Both the position numbers and the translations under genes were made by a program. From Methylocella sp. (lineage in GTDB: Bacteria > Pseudomonadota > Alphaproteobacteria > Rhizobiales > Beijerinckiaceae), in contig JBBCGG010000001.1 of the NCBI GenBank assembly GCA_037200525.1, positions 3,092,501 to 3,156,500 of the forward strand: DNA of 64,000 nucleotides, written 5' to 3'. The notes under the pieces were generated by a model that was not told the DNA's origin, did no database searches, and worked only from the letters and a program-made list of their open reading frames with translations. Shown here piece by piece: positions 34,065-44,405 of the stretch (positions are counted from its first letter, which is position 1; each line of letters starts with the position of its first letter).

Positions 34065-35204
34065 TCAGTCGCGCTCCGACCCTTGAGCGTTACGGGGCGC
34101 CATTGGCAAAAGAACCCGGAACGTGGTGCGGCGCGGTAGGGATTCGCATTCAATAGTGCCGCCGTGATCGCCAATGATCTTGGCGACCAATGCAAGTCCA
34201 AGGCCACTTCCGGTTGCTTTAGTTGTAATGAATGGATCAAAGAGGTAGGGCATTACTTCGTCCGTGACGCCGGAACCATTATCGCGAACGCAAAATTCCA
34301 GAGGCAGACTGACCGGGGCCTTGACGCCAGGAATCTGCAGCCGCACGCCAGGCCGAAACGCAGTCGACAATTCGATGTCGCCATCGTTCCTATCCTCGCC
34401 GATCGCCTCGGCGGCGTTCTTGACGAGATTGAGGAACATTTGCACGAGTTGGTCCCTGTTGCCGAGCACCGGCGGAAGCGAGGGATCGTAGTTTTCGTGA
34501 AACCGGATATGACGCGCAAATCCAGCCTGCGATACTTTCTTCACGTGGTCTATGACGGCGTGAATATTGACGCTTTCCCGTTCGATCGGTCGGCCATCGG
34601 AAAAGGCGCTCATCCGGTCGACGAGTTTTACAATCCGGTCGGTCTCCTCGCAGATAAGCCGGGTCAGCGCGCGATCTGAATCATCGGCGTCGGCCTCAAG
34701 CAATTGTGCGGCGCCCCTTATGCCGGACAATGGATTCTTGATTTCATGCGCAAGCATGGAGGCCATTGCGGCGACGGAGCGCGCGCCGCCGCGGTGAGTG
34801 AGCTGGCGGTCCATCTTGTCGGTCAGCGCGCGCTCTTTCAACATGACGACGACCCCCTCCCGGGGATCTGGCAACGGCGTCACCGAAATATCCACCAGCC
34901 GATCAGGTACGGCCTTGGCGAGCCCAAGATCGACGCGATAACCGCTGATCGCGGCGCCGCTGGCTTTGACCTGTTCGATGAGATCGAACAGCGGAGACCC
35001 GGCTGCGAGAAGCTGGCTCAGCTTCTGCTGCCATAAGGACGCGCGGCTCGTTCCGAAAAACGCTTCCGCCGCGACATTGGCGTCGCCGATCGACCCATCC
35101 GGCAGGACGGCGATGACCGGATGCGGAAGAGCGTCGAGAAGCTTAGCCGCATCCACTCGGGGGGCATCATCTTTGCCCCGAGAAGCCCAAGGCGACGTTC
35201 TCAT
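34065..35204 (-). CDS. ntrB: Nitrogen regulation histidine kinase NtrB
   Basis: 379 residues, soluble. A PAS domain (about 20-130), H-box with phospho-His153 in [17 protein letters not shown], and an HATPase domain ([29 protein letters not shown]). Under nitrogen excess PII protein turns it into a phosphatase of NtrC; under limitation it phosphorylates NtrC. Start overlaps the dusB stop by four bases, the usual alphaproteobacterial dusB-ntrBC arrangement. Confidence 0.96.
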   Translation of the reverse strand: MRTSPWASRGKDDAPRVDAAKLLDALPHPVIAVLPDGSIGDANVAAEAFFGTSRASLWQQKLSQLLAAGSPLFDLIEQVKASGAAISGYRVDLGLAKAVPDRLVDISVTPLPDPREGVVVMLKERALTDKMDRQLTHRGGARSVAAMASMLAHEIKNPLSGIRGAAQLLEADADDSDRALTRLICEETDRIVKLVDRMSAFSDGRPIERESVNIHAVIDHVKKVSQAGFARHIRFHENYDPSLPPVLGNRDQLVQMFLNLVKNAAEAIGEDRNDGDIELSTAFRPGVRLQIPGVKAPVSLPLEFCVRDNGSGVTDEVMPYLFDPFITTKATGSGLGLALVAKIIGDHGGTIECESLPRRTTFRVLLPMAPRNAQGSERD

Positions 35205-36232
35205 GCCGCCTCCTCTTGCAACGAAGACTCGAAGACTTCAGCCAGCATCGACTTGACTGCGCTCGCGCGCTCCGCTGTGACGAGGCGGCGCCTTAGCGAC
35301 GTTGGATCGTGAGCGCCGGACCATTGGGCGTAAGCCGCCAAATGCTTGCGCGCATGGCGCAGACCCTGCTCTTCGCCGAATGTTTCGAGCAGGCTGTCGT
35401 AATGCTCCAGCGCCGCATCCCTGCGCACGGACAGCGGAGGTTTTGCGCGGACCTCTCCCTGCGAAAGGTAGTGGGCGATGTCCCCGACAAACCAGGGCCT
35501 CCCCATCGCCGAACGTCCGACCATGACGGCGTCGGCCCCGGAATCTGCCAGCATCTTGGCTGCATCGGCAAGGCTCGCGCAATCGCCATTTGCGACAACA
35601 GGGATGGATACGGCCCGCTTGACTTCGCCGATGGCCGCCCAGTCGGCCTTGCCTGCGTAGAATTGGCACCGCGTGCGGCCATGGACGGTTAGCATCGCCA
35701 CGCCCTCGGCTTCCGCCATAGCGCCAAGCTCGGCCGCATTCCGCGATGCGTCATCCCAGCCAAGCCTCATTTTGAGCGTAACGGGAATTCGCACCGCCCG
35801 AACCGTCGCGCGAATCAAATCGACCGCGAGAGCGAGGTCTCGCATCAGATGCGACCCCGCATAGCCGGTCGTGACCTTTTTGGCTGGACAGCCCATGTTG
35901 ATGTCAATCATCGCGGCGCCGCTTTCTTCGGCCATAACGGCGGCCTCCGCCATCGCGGTCGGATCGCATCCCGCGATCTGCACCACATGCGGATCGACGC
36001 CGGCGCCTTCAGCCCGCAGCCGATTGGCGGCATCGCCCCGCGCATAACTATCGGCGGCGACCATTTCTGTCACGACGAGCGACGCGCCAAAACGCTGCGC
36101 CAGCCGGCGCATGCCAAGATCGGTGACCCCGGACATGGGAGCGAGGAAAGCGCGGCCGCTCAAGCAAATGCCGCCGACTTTGAGATTGGCGCCTCGATAT
36201 GTGCCGCCCAAACTTTTATCAGGCGTGTTCAT
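35201..36232 (-). CDS. dusB: tRNA-dihydrouridine synthase B
   Basis: 343 residues. FMN-dependent TIM-barrel enzyme: [13 protein letters not shown] near the N-terminus, [12 protein letters not shown] with the catalytic Cys, [30 protein letters not shown] and [17 protein letters not shown]. It reduces uridines in the tRNA D-loop. First gene of the dusB-ntrB-ntrC operon (NifR3 of older literature), divergent from ispDF. Confidence 0.95.
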   Translation of the reverse strand: MNTPDKSLGGTYRGANLKVGGICLSGRAFLAPMSGVTDLGMRRLAQRFGASLVVTEMVAADSYARGDAANRLRAEGAGVDPHVVQIAGCDPTAMAEAAVMAEESGAAMIDINMGCPAKKVTTGYAGSHLMRDLALAVDLIRATVRAVRIPVTLKMRLGWDDASRNAAELGAMAEAEGVAMLTVHGRTRCQFYAGKADWAAIGEVKRAVSIPVVANGDCASLADAAKMLADSGADAVMVGRSAMGRPWFVGDIAHYLSQGEVRAKPPLSVRRDAALEHYDSLLETFGEEQGLRHARKHLAAYAQWSGAHDPTSLRRRLVTAERASAVKSMLAEVFESSLQEEAA

Positions 36233-36374
36233 GCCTAGATCATAGTCACTTTGTGCATCGCGGCAAATTAAATAAGATGATTATTGGTGCAGCATGGCCA
36301 TGCGAAATTGACGCAGGGGCCGAAACAAAGGCAAGGAGGGCTTCCCTTTTCCGCCTATCGAGCTGAAGCGTCCT

Positions 36375-37592
36375 ATGAATGCAGGCATCATCCAACACAG
36401 TCCCGAACTGGCGATTCTCGTCGTTGCAGCCGGACGCGGTTCGCGCGCCGGGGCCGGGACTCCGAAGCAATACCGGCCCGTAGCCGGACAAGCGGTCCTG
36501 GCCCATAGTTTATGCGCGCTTTTTCGCGCGGCGCCGCAGGCGACCATCGCGCCGGTCATCCACAAAGACGATCTCGACCTCTACCGGAGCGTCATCGCCA
36601 ATCTCGAAGCTGGATTGCTAAGCCGCCTCAAGACGCCGGTTTACGGCGGCGCGACGCGGCAAGAGAGCGTTCTTGCGGGACTTGAAGCTCTGCATGCAGA
36701 TCCAGAAAAACGTCCGAAAATTGTTTTAATTCACGATGCTGCAAGACCTTTTGCGAGCCGCGACCTCATTTCGAGGGCGATTTTCGCCGCCAAGGCTCAT
36801 GGCGCCGCCATTCCTGGACTGGCCGTCATCGACACCATCAAGGAAGTAGATGAGGACAGCTCGATCGCCTCAACGCCGCTCCGCGCCCGGCTGCGGGCGG
36901 TTCAGACGCCGCAGGCGTTTGATTTTGATCTGATCTTGGCGGCCCACAGAAAAGCGGCGGCCGCAGGGGCCTGCGAACTCACCGATGATGCCGCGATAGC
37001 CGAATGGGCGGGACATCGCGTCCATGTTTTTGAAGGGGAAATCGGCAATATGAAAGTTACCAGCGCAGAAGATCTAAGCGTTGCGGAAGCAAGATTGATT
37101 CGCGATCTTGCAGATATCAGGACCGGCCAAGGCTATGACGTCCATGCGTTCGGCCCTGGCGATCATGTCTGGCTTGGAGGGGTTAAAATCCCGCATGATC
37201 ACGGGCTTGTCGGCCACTCTGACGCTGACGTGTTAAGTCATGCGATTACCGACGCCTTGCTGGGCGCTCTGGCGGACGGCGATATCGGCAGCCATTTTCC
37301 GCCCTCTGATCCGCAATGGCGCGGCGCCGCGTCCAAGATTTTCCTCGCCGCCGCCGCCGCCAAAGTGCGGGCGCGTGGCGGCATGATCGCTCACATTGAC
37401 GCGACCCTTGTCTGCGAAAGGCCCAAGGTCGGCCCGCATCGCGAGGTGATCCGCGCGAGCATCGCGGAGATTGCCGATATCCCCTTCGATCGCGTGGCGG
37501 TCAAAGCGACCACCAGCGAGCGGCTGGGATTCACTGGCCGCGAAGAAGGAATAGCCTCGATCGCCATAGCAACTATCCGGCTGCCGCTCTAA
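36375..37592 (+). CDS. ispDF: Bifunctional IspD/IspF
   Basis: 405 residues. The N-terminal IspD domain (1-230) has [20 protein letters not shown] and HDAARPF. The C-terminal IspF domain (about 248-405) has [10 protein letters not shown] with the metal-binding Asp and His, [22 protein letters not shown] and [14 protein letters not shown]. It joins two steps of the MEP pathway: cytidylyl transfer to 2-C-methylerythritol 4-phosphate, and formation of the 2,4-cyclodiphosphate. Such fusions are usual in alphaproteobacteria. The intervening step enzyme IspE is not in the window. Confidence 0.96.
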   Translation: MNAGIIQHSPELAILVVAAGRGSRAGAGTPKQYRPVAGQAVLAHSLCALFRAAPQATIAPVIHKDDLDLYRSVIANLEAGLLSRLKTPVYGGATRQESVLAGLEALHADPEKRPKIVLIHDAARPFASRDLISRAIFAAKAHGAAIPGLAVIDTIKEVDEDSSIASTPLRARLRAVQTPQAFDFDLILAAHRKAAAAGACELTDDAAIAEWAGHRVHVFEGEIGNMKVTSAEDLSVAEARLIRDLADIRTGQGYDVHAFGPGDHVWLGGVKIPHDHGLVGHSDADVLSHAITDALLGALADGDIGSHFPPSDPQWRGAASKIFLAAAAAKVRARGGMIAHIDATLVCERPKVGPHREVIRASIAEIADIPFDRVAVKATTSERLGFTGREEGIASIAIATIRLPL

Positions 37593-37658
37593 TGCGCTGG
37601 CGCGCAATCGGGAATCAGTGCAGAGTTTTCAAACAGATCATGCTTTTGGGGAGGCGGC

Positions 37659-38153
37659 ATGTTCGATGACAAGGTCAGAAACCGGGCGGCGGATTTGGTT
37701 GCGCTCTATCGCAACCGGGGGCTGACTTTGGCGACCGCAGAATCCTGCACCGGCGGACTCATCGCGGGATTGATCACGGCGATCCCAGGCTCCTCCGATG
37801 TCTTCGACCGCGGCCTTGTGACCTATTCCAACGAGGCGAAAGTCGAATGCCTTGGCGTCGCCGCAGCTCTTCTTGATAGCTTTGGGGCTGTAAGTCCGGA
37901 GGTTGCGGAGGCGATGGCGGCAGGCGCGCTCGCCAGATCGCATGCCGACGCGATCGTGTCGGTTACTGGAATCGCCGGTCCAGGCGGCGGCTCGCCGCAA
38001 AAACCAGTAGGCCTCGTCTATTTCGGCTGGGGGCGGCGGCGCGGTCGCGACATAGCGACGCTCGAGAAGCGCTTCGGCGACCTTGGTCGCGATGCGGTGC
38101 GGTCCGCCGCCGTCGCCGTGGCGCTTGAGCTTTTTTTCCGCGCGGTCGAATAA
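37659..38153 (+). CDS. pncC: Nicotinamide-nucleotide amidase (CinA C-terminal family)
   Basis: 164 residues, only the amidase domain of the CinA family. Shown by LATAESCTGGLIAGLIT, GSSDVFDRGLVTYSNEAKVE, VSPEVAEAMAAGA and VTGIAGPGGGSPQKPVGLV. It deamidates NMN to nicotinate mononucleotide in pyridine-nucleotide salvage. RBS GGGGAGG about 7 bases upstream. Convergent with ratA, 25 bases away. Confidence 0.93.
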   Translation: MFDDKVRNRAADLVALYRNRGLTLATAESCTGGLIAGLITAIPGSSDVFDRGLVTYSNEAKVECLGVAAALLDSFGAVSPEVAEAMAAGALARSHADAIVSVTGIAGPGGGSPQKPVGLVYFGWGRRRGRDIATLEKRFGDLGRDAVRSAAVAVALELFFRAVE

Positions 38154-38178
38154 TTTTCCGACAGATTGGAGAATATTT

Positions 38179-38658
38179 TTATCGGACGGGCAAAATGCTT
38201 GTTCCATTTGCGCCATAAATGGCGTCGGCGCGCCGTTCGAAAGCATCGGCGAATTTTCGGAAAGCCGCGTCGAACATGCGACCCATGAGAAGACTTAGCG
38301 CGCGGCTCTTGAATTCATAGGCAATCTGAAACTCTACAAGAGAAGCCCTGCCGTCGCCCTGGTCGTGAAAGCTCCAGCGGTTCTCGAGATATCGGAAAGG
38401 CCCGTCGATATATTCGACAAGAATTTCGCGCTTTACCGGTTCGCATGTGACGCGGCTGGTGAAGGTCTCGCGGATGGCCCGATAGCCGACCTCCATATCG
38501 GCGACAAGCATCGACAGCCCCTGCTCTTCCTCGCGCCGGCGCACGCGCAAAGCCAAACACAGCGGCAAAAACTGCGGATAGGATTCCACATCGGCCACGA
38601 GATCAAACATCTTGGCCGCGCTGTGGCGAACCCTGCGGCTAGTCTGATAGGAAGGCAT
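38179..38658 (-). CDS. ratA: RatA/COQ10-like START-domain protein
   Basis: 159 residues, a single polyketide-cyclase/START domain: RRVRHSAAKMFDLVADVESYPQFLPLC at the N-terminus, then VEFQIAYEFKSRALSLLMG near the end. The YfjG/RatA family includes yeast Coq10, a ubiquinone-binding chaperone. RatA was named for a reported effect on 70S ribosome association in E. coli. The quinone role is the more likely one in an aerobe, but the sequence cannot decide. Confidence 0.88.
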   Translation of the reverse strand: MPSYQTSRRVRHSAAKMFDLVADVESYPQFLPLCLALRVRRREEEQGLSMLVADMEVGYRAIRETFTSRVTCEPVKREILVEYIDGPFRYLENRWSFHDQGDGRASLVEFQIAYEFKSRALSLLMGRMFDAAFRKFADAFERRADAIYGANGTSILPVR

Positions 38659-38947
38659 TCTTCCTCACACTGGAAATTGAGGCGACATGCCTAGCTTATG
38701 AGTTGGCCCTCGGCAAAAGCATGTTTCCCTGAAATAGGAGCTGAATTGACGCACTTGAATGGCTCTGCGGCTCCTTCTTCAGCCTTGCGGCGAAGGAGTT
38801 CGATGCGGCGCAGTTTGAAAGCTAGCGTCGGGGATAGGCTCAATGAGAATTCAGAGGGTCGCGGCGACTACATCCAGATAATCGACGCCGGCCGTCGCCG
38901 AGCTGAGCTTTGAATCCGGCGTCGAAATCGCTTCCCCGCAGCGCGGA

Positions 38948-39517
38948 TTAGTCCTTGGCGCGCTCGACGTAGGAACCGTCTTCAGTCTGAACGATGACTC
39001 GCACTCCAGGCGTAATGTGCGGAGGCACCATGACGCGCGCCCCGTTCGAGAGCTTCGCCGGCTTATAAGAAGATGACGCGGTCTGTCCTTTCATCGCGGG
39101 CTCGGTCTCGACGACTTCGAGCGTGACGCGGGCCGGGAGCTGGATGCCGACCGGTACGTCATTGAACATCGACAGGATGCAAGTCATGCCTTCCTGCAAA
39201 TAGGCGGCGCGCTCACCGAGCACCTCCTCGGGCACGATGATCTGATCGAAATTCTCCGCGCTCATAAAGGTGTAGCCATCTGCGGCCTGGAAAAGGAAGC
39301 TGTAATTCGAGTCCTCGACATAGGCGCGTTCGACCTGCTCAGTGGTTTTGTAGCGGTCGGTGGTTTTGACGCCGTCGGAAAGACGCCGCATATCGATCTG
39401 TGTCGTTGGCGTTCCCTTGCCGGGATGAAAACTTTCCGCAGTCAAGACAACATAAAGCTGTCCGTCGTCCCTCTCAATGATATTGCCTTTACGAATCGAA
39501 CTGGCGATGACTTTCAC
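38948..39517 (-). CDS. efp: Elongation factor P
   Basis: 189 residues, three beta-barrel domains (KOW-like 1-65, OB 66-130, OB 131-189). The modified lysine is Lys34 in [16 protein letters not shown] relieves ribosome stalling at polyproline. It is divergent from epmA-epmB across 94 bases. Those genes encode the enzymes that attach (R)-beta-lysine to Lys34, so this EF-P is likely of the beta-lysylated type. No epmC (hydroxylase) gene is near. Confidence 0.97.
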   Translation of the reverse strand: MKVIASSIRKGNIIERDDGQLYVVLTAESFHPGKGTPTTQIDMRRLSDGVKTTDRYKTTEQVERAYVEDSNYSFLFQAADGYTFMSAENFDQIIVPEEVLGERAAYLQEGMTCILSMFNDVPVGIQLPARVTLEVVETEPAMKGQTASSSYKPAKLSNGARVMVPPHITPGVRVIVQTEDGSYVERAKD

Positions 39518-39611
39518 GGGTTTTCCTCTATACGATGCGGCGCAGAGACGAGCGCCCTGATGCGCGTATCGCTAGCCGTGTTCCGGGGCGATTATCAAGC
39601 GAAATAGCATA

Positions 39612-40664
39612 ATGAACGAACCTTCGCCCTGGTGGCGACCCCATATCCATCGCGATCGGCGACCTTTTCTTAAGGCGCGAACCAAAATGACCGCCGCGGC
39701 GCGGGCGTTTTTTTCGGCGCGCTCCTTCACGGAGGTCGACACCGCCATTTTGCAAGTTTCCCCCGGCAATGAGGCGCATATCAGCGCTTTTTCGACGGAA
39801 ATGCAGGATGAGACAGGAGCCGGAACGCAGCTTTATTTACATTCCTCCCCTGAATTCGCGGCCAAAAAACTGCTTGCCGCTGGAGAGGAGAGAATTTTCA
39901 CCTTCGCCCATGCGTTCAGAAACCGCGAGAGGGGGAAGCTGCACCATCCCGAATTCACTCTTCTCGAATGGTATAGGACCAACGCGCCCTATCAGCGTCT
40001 GATCGAGGATTGCGCGGGGCTGCTCGCGGCGACCGCGCAAGCGGCTGGCGCAGACATCTTGACCTTCGCGGGGTGCATGACGGATCCATTTGAGGAATTT
40101 GAGCTTTTGAGCGTCGCCGAAGCCTTCGATCGTTACGCCGGCGTCGATCTTTTGGCGACGCTCGATGGCTTGACGCCGAACCGGGACGCGCTGGCGGCTC
40201 TGGCGCGCAAAAGCGGAATTCGCGTCGCGGGCGACGACAGCTGGTCGGATCTTTTCAGCAAGATGCTGACGGACAAAATCGAGCCTCATCTTGGCCATGG
40301 TCGGGCGACCATACTCATGGATTATCCCGCCAGCGAAGCAGCATTGGCGAATCTGCAAGAGGATCAAAGGCTTGCCGAGAGATTCGAACTCTATGCTTGC
40401 GGCGTCGAACTCGCCAACGGATTTGGCGAATTGACCGACCCCGCGGAGCAGCGCCGCCGTTTCGAGCTGGAAATGACGGAGCGGATGCGAATTTATGGCG
40501 ACGCCTACCCGCTCGACGAGGATTTTCTGGAGGCGTTGAGCATAATGCCGCCGGCGAGCGGAATCGCCCTCGGCTTTGACAGGCTGGTGATGCTCGCCTC
40601 CGGCGCGTCGCATATTGAGCAGGTCATCTGGACGCCGGTGGCGCGAGGCATCTGGGCTAGATGA
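39612..40664 (+). CDS. epmA: EF-P lysine ligase EpmA (GenX/PoxA)
   Basis: 350 residues, equivalent to the catalytic core of class II lysyl-tRNA synthetase without the anticodon-binding domain. Class II motifs appear as FTEVDTAILQVSPGNEAH, motif 2 HAFRNRERGKLHHPEFTLLEWY and motif 3 PPASGIALGFDRLVM. It activates (R)-beta-lysine and joins it to EF-P Lys34. Its stop overlaps epmB by four bases. Confidence 0.94.
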   Translation: MNEPSPWWRPHIHRDRRPFLKARTKMTAAARAFFSARSFTEVDTAILQVSPGNEAHISAFSTEMQDETGAGTQLYLHSSPEFAAKKLLAAGEERIFTFAHAFRNRERGKLHHPEFTLLEWYRTNAPYQRLIEDCAGLLAATAQAAGADILTFAGCMTDPFEEFELLSVAEAFDRYAGVDLLATLDGLTPNRDALAALARKSGIRVAGDDSWSDLFSKMLTDKIEPHLGHGRATILMDYPASEAALANLQEDQRLAERFELYACGVELANGFGELTDPAEQRRRFELEMTERMRIYGDAYPLDEDFLEALSIMPPASGIALGFDRLVMLASGASHIEQVIWTPVARGIWAR

Positions 40665-41722
40665 CGGACATTTCCTTGACTCTGCGCAGCGCCGCCGATC
40701 TCATCTCCGCGGGTCTTGCCCACGAGACAAGGCGCGAGGAGATCGAGAGAATCTCAAAGGCCTACGCCATCGGCGTCACGCCGACGATCGCCCGGTTGAT
40801 CGACTCCGCCGATCCGCATGATCCGATCGGCCGTCAGTTCATCCCCGATCTTGCGGAGCTGGCCCATCGTTCCGAAGAACGGCGCGATCCAATAGGCGAT
40901 GACGCCTTCAGCCCAGTCGAGGGGGTCGTCCACCGCTATCCCGATCGCGTGCTGCTGAAATTGCTGCATATTTGTCCGGTCTATTGCCGATTCTGCTTTC
41001 GCAGGGAAACAGTTGGACCCGGCAGCCCGACCCATCTCGCCCCCAAGGCGCTCGACGCGGCTTTGGCCTATATCGCGGGCCATTCCGAGATCTGGGAGGT
41101 GATTCTGACCGGCGGCGATCCGCTCACGCTATCGCCGCGTCGGATAAGCGACATCATGTCGCGCCTAAAGGCGATCGATCATGTGAAAGTCGTCCGCGTG
41201 CATACGCGGGTGCCAAGCGTCGATCCGGACGCCATCGACGCGCAGCTGGTGGAGAGCCTGCGCGCCTCCGGCAAAACCGTCTATGTCGCGTTGCACGCCA
41301 ACCATCCGCGCGAATTATCGCCCGAAACGCGTGCGGCCTGCGCTCGCATTATCGACGCCGGCATCCCCATGCTGAGCCAGAGCGTGCTGCTCGCCGGCGT
41401 CAACGATGATATCCTGACCCTTACCGCGTTGATGCGCGGCTTCGTTGAGGCGCGAATCAAGCCTTATTATCTGCATCAACTCGATCTTGCCCCGGGAACC
41501 GCGCATTTCCGCGTCGGCATAGAAAAAGGCCGCAATTTGATGCGGGAATTGCGTGGCCGAGTCTCCGGGCTTTGCCAGCCGACCTATATGCTTGATCTGC
41601 CGGGCGGCCACGGAAAATCGCCGATCGGTCCTAATTACCTTACCGAGATAAATGACGAGGAGACTTTTGAGGTTAGCGATTATCAGGGTCGATCACATCT
41701 TTACCCGCCTCCGGAAAGCTGA
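40661..41722 (+). CDS. epmB: EF-P beta-lysylation protein EpmB (lysine 2,3-aminomutase)
   Basis: 353 residues, radical-SAM enzyme with the CxxxCxxC cluster in HICPVYCRFCFRR (residues about 107-119). GGDPLTLS and the PLP-binding region with KPYYLHQLDLAPGTAHFRV are also present. It converts (S)-alpha-lysine to (R)-beta-lysine for EpmA. Shorter than clostridial catabolic aminomutases, and tied to EpmA by overlap, so the EF-P role is favoured. Confidence 0.94.
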   Translation: MTDISLTLRSAADLISAGLAHETRREEIERISKAYAIGVTPTIARLIDSADPHDPIGRQFIPDLAELAHRSEERRDPIGDDAFSPVEGVVHRYPDRVLLKLLHICPVYCRFCFRRETVGPGSPTHLAPKALDAALAYIAGHSEIWEVILTGGDPLTLSPRRISDIMSRLKAIDHVKVVRVHTRVPSVDPDAIDAQLVESLRASGKTVYVALHANHPRELSPETRAACARIIDAGIPMLSQSVLLAGVNDDILTLTALMRGFVEARIKPYYLHQLDLAPGTAHFRVGIEKGRNLMRELRGRVSGLCQPTYMLDLPGGHGKSPIGPNYLTEINDEETFEVSDYQGRSHLYPPPES

Positions 41723-41840
41723 GGAGCTGGCTCCGACGATAGCCCCCCGCAGGGCCAGCCGAGCGAGCGAGTCACATAATTCCCCTCGCTGCGCGAAATC
41801 CGCGAAAAGCGAGGCTGGGACATTTCGAGGCGCGGCGCTG

Positions 41841-44387
41841 ATGAGATGCTTTGCTTGCATCATAGGCCTCATAGCGCTGCTTGGCGTCGCGCCAACTTGG
41901 GCGCAAACGCCGCAAGCCGCCGCAACTGCGCCCGCAAAAGGGCAGCCGACGCAGGCTCCGGCAGTTAAGGCGTCGCCCGCGCCCGCGGACAAAGCAGCCG
42001 ATCCAATGTCAACGGGGGCGTTATCGCCAGCGCTCATCGCCGCGACTGCGGCGCTCGACAAGGCTGGCGCCGCCATCAAGGACATCGAAACCAGCCTTGA
42101 GCGTCCAAACGTTTCCGATGGCGAATTGGCCGCTCTCCGCCAGCAGACGGGACCAATCTCGGAGTCGTTGGGCAACGCGATTGAGCGGTTGACGCCGCGC
42201 CTCACCGAAATCAAAGCGCGATTGGATCAGTTGGGGCCGCCGCCCGACGATAAAGCGCCGCCCGAAAATCCTGCGGTAACGGAGGAGCGCACTGCTCAAC
42301 AACAAAGCTTTAGCAATGTCGATGAGCTGTTGAAGCGCGCAAAGCTGCTGTCCGTTGGAGTCGACCAGTTTCGAACCAGCATAGCCGCGCGGCGACGCGC
42401 CCTATTCACGAGATCATTGTTCCAACGATCGACGAGCATCGCCGGCTCATCGCTCTGGTCCGATGTCTGGAAGGAGGCGCCGGCAAACATTAGCGATGTC
42501 GGCAATCTGATCAGCAGTTCGGTGACGAGAATCAACTCTCAGCTGGAAGGCTGGCGGCAGTTGGCGTTTTGGGGCGCGCTGGGCGCGCTTCTTCTCAGCT
42601 ACATCCCGCTCGCCCGCCTGGCGACGCGCGTCTTCGCGCGGAAGAAGGAGATCGAGAAGCCGAGTTGGCTGCTTAAAATTCTCGGAGCGTGGTGGGTCGC
42701 TCTGGTGATCGCGGTTCCTCCCATCGCTTTGACATATATAATTATTCTTGGTCTTGACGCAGCTAACCTGACAAGTCTGCGAATGCAGACGGTCCTTCAA
42801 TCCGTCGGCGGCGGCGTTATCAGAATCGCCGTGGTCTCCGGAATCGCGCGAGGCCTGCTTGCGCCGACCCGCCCCAACTGGCGCCTTCCAAGGATCAGCG
42901 ACGAGGCCGCGTCCCGGGTGCTTCGCGTCGCCGTCAGCGTGGCTTGGATCATCTCGGCGACGCGTTTTTGTGAAGCCTTGAACGATGTCGTCGACGCGTC
43001 CTTGACGTTCTCGGTCGCGACGCGCGGGCTTGGCGCGATGATCGCCTCAATTGCGCTTGTCGTTGGGTTATGGCGCATTGGCGCCGCGATGGACGAGGAC
43101 GATCTTGGTCCGCAGGCTGAGAAGGGATGGAACTGGTTCGGCATACTGCGCATCGCGACATGGATCGGCGCCTTTGTGTTCGCCGTATCGGTGCTGATCG
43201 GCTACCCGACTTTCGCCAGCTTCTTGCTCGATCAGATGATCTGGGACGGCGCCGTCATCTGCGTCGCCTTCATGGCGGCCGCTCTTGTCGACGAAGCGAT
43301 CTCCGCCGGATTCAAGCCCGAGACCAGGTTCGGCCGTTGGCTGATAGCTCGCGTCGGACTGCAACGCGCCTCTCTCGATCTGCTCGGGGTGTTGCTTTCT
43401 GGGGTGACGCGGCTGGCGCTATTTTGCGCCGCAGTCATTCTGTTGCTGGCGCCATGGGGTTTGCAATCCACCGATGTTCCGTTCGATCTTCGAGCGGCTT
43501 TTTTTGGGTTCAAAGTCGGCGATGCCTGGATTTCGCCTGTCAGCATCGTCATTGCAATCGTCATTTTCGGCATTGCTTCAGCAGTGATTCATGCGCTGCA
43601 GCGGTGGCTCGACGCTAGCCTGCTGCCACACACCGGGCTCGACGCCGGACTGAGCAATTCCATCAAGACTAGCCTCGGTTACATCGGGTTCCTTGCTGCA
43701 GCGGGCCTATCGCTCGGTTATCTCGGCCTGAATTTTGAAAAGCTCGCCATCGTCGCCGGCGCCCTCTCGGTCGGCATCGGCTTCGGCCTTCAGTCGATCG
43801 TCAATAATTTCGTTTCGGGATTGATCTTGTTGTGGGAGCGCGCCGTGCGCGTCGGCGACTGGATCATAGTCGGCGGCGACCAGGGTTTCGTTCGACGCAT
43901 CAATGTTCGATCGACCGAAATCGAGACCATCGACCGCGCTCAAGTCATCATTCCGAACTCGAGCCTCGTCACGGGGGTGGTCAAGAACCTCGTTCGCAAT
44001 GATCGAACGGGACGGGTCGTCATCCCTGTGACTGTCGCGGGCTCCGCCGATCCGGAAAAAGTCCGCGAAGTTCTATTCGCGGTGGCCAAGGCGCACCAAA
44101 GCGTGCTGAAGATGCCAGCGCCGCAGATCTTGTTCACCAGCATGTCTGGGTCGGCGCTGACGTTTGAACTCGCCGCTTTTGTCGGCGAGGTTGAGACTCA
44201 GGCGCGAATCCGCAGCGATCTCCACTTCGCTATATTCAAGCGGTTCACGGAGGAAGGCTTTTTCAACGGGCCCGCGGCTGACCCGATGAAAGTCCAGATC
44301 GTTGGCATGGAAAACCGCGACGCTCTTTTGCGGGTCCCAAGCGACGACGCCGAAGAAAAACCAAGAAGCAGCGCGGCTGGCAGGTAA
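41841..44387 (+). CDS. Large MscS-type mechanosensitive channel (DUF3772)
   Basis: 848 residues from the ATG that gives a proper signal peptide (MRCFACIIGLIALLGVAPTWAQ). A periplasmic DUF3772/coiled-coil region (about 60-210) is followed by around ten transmembrane segments. The MscS core near 640-720 contains GFLAAAGLSLGYLGLNFEKLAIVAGALSVGIGFGLQSIVNNF, the pore helix with its Gly/Ala pattern. The cytoplasmic MscS beta domain with GFVRRINVRSTEIET and VIIPNS follows. Likely opens on osmotic downshock. It begins 118 bases after epmB, probably with its own promoter. Confidence 0.92.
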   Translation: MRCFACIIGLIALLGVAPTWAQTPQAAATAPAKGQPTQAPAVKASPAPADKAADPMSTGALSPALIAATAALDKAGAAIKDIETSLERPNVSDGELAALRQQTGPISESLGNAIERLTPRLTEIKARLDQLGPPPDDKAPPENPAVTEERTAQQQSFSNVDELLKRAKLLSVGVDQFRTSIAARRRALFTRSLFQRSTSIAGSSLWSDVWKEAPANISDVGNLISSSVTRINSQLEGWRQLAFWGALGALLLSYIPLARLATRVFARKKEIEKPSWLLKILGAWWVALVIAVPPIALTYIIILGLDAANLTSLRMQTVLQSVGGGVIRIAVVSGIARGLLAPTRPNWRLPRISDEAASRVLRVAVSVAWIISATRFCEALNDVVDASLTFSVATRGLGAMIASIALVVGLWRIGAAMDEDDLGPQAEKGWNWFGILRIATWIGAFVFAVSVLIGYPTFASFLLDQMIWDGAVICVAFMAAALVDEAISAGFKPETRFGRWLIARVGLQRASLDLLGVLLSGVTRLALFCAAVILLLAPWGLQSTDVPFDLRAAFFGFKVGDAWISPVSIVIAIVIFGIASAVIHALQRWLDASLLPHTGLDAGLSNSIKTSLGYIGFLAAAGLSLGYLGLNFEKLAIVAGALSVGIGFGLQSIVNNFVSGLILLWERAVRVGDWIIVGGDQGFVRRINVRSTEIETIDRAQVIIPNSSLVTGVVKNLVRNDRTGRVVIPVTVAGSADPEKVREVLFAVAKAHQSVLKMPAPQILFTSMSGSALTFELAAFVGEVETQARIRSDLHFAIFKRFTEEGFFNGPAADPMKVQIVGMENRDALLRVPSDDAEEKPRSSAAGR

Positions 44388-44405
44388 GCCGGGATTTCCC
44401 GCGCT

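Noticed and set aside
36250-36300. Possible NtrC sites in the dusB-ispDF gap (TTTGTGC near 36250, TTGGTGCA near 36285)
   Set aside because: Only half-site similarity to the NtrC consensus; no convincing dyad.
38698-38913. Plus-strand 71-codon frame between ratA and efp
   Set aside because: A GGAG-like site precedes a TTG inside the frame, but there is no homology or clear coding character.
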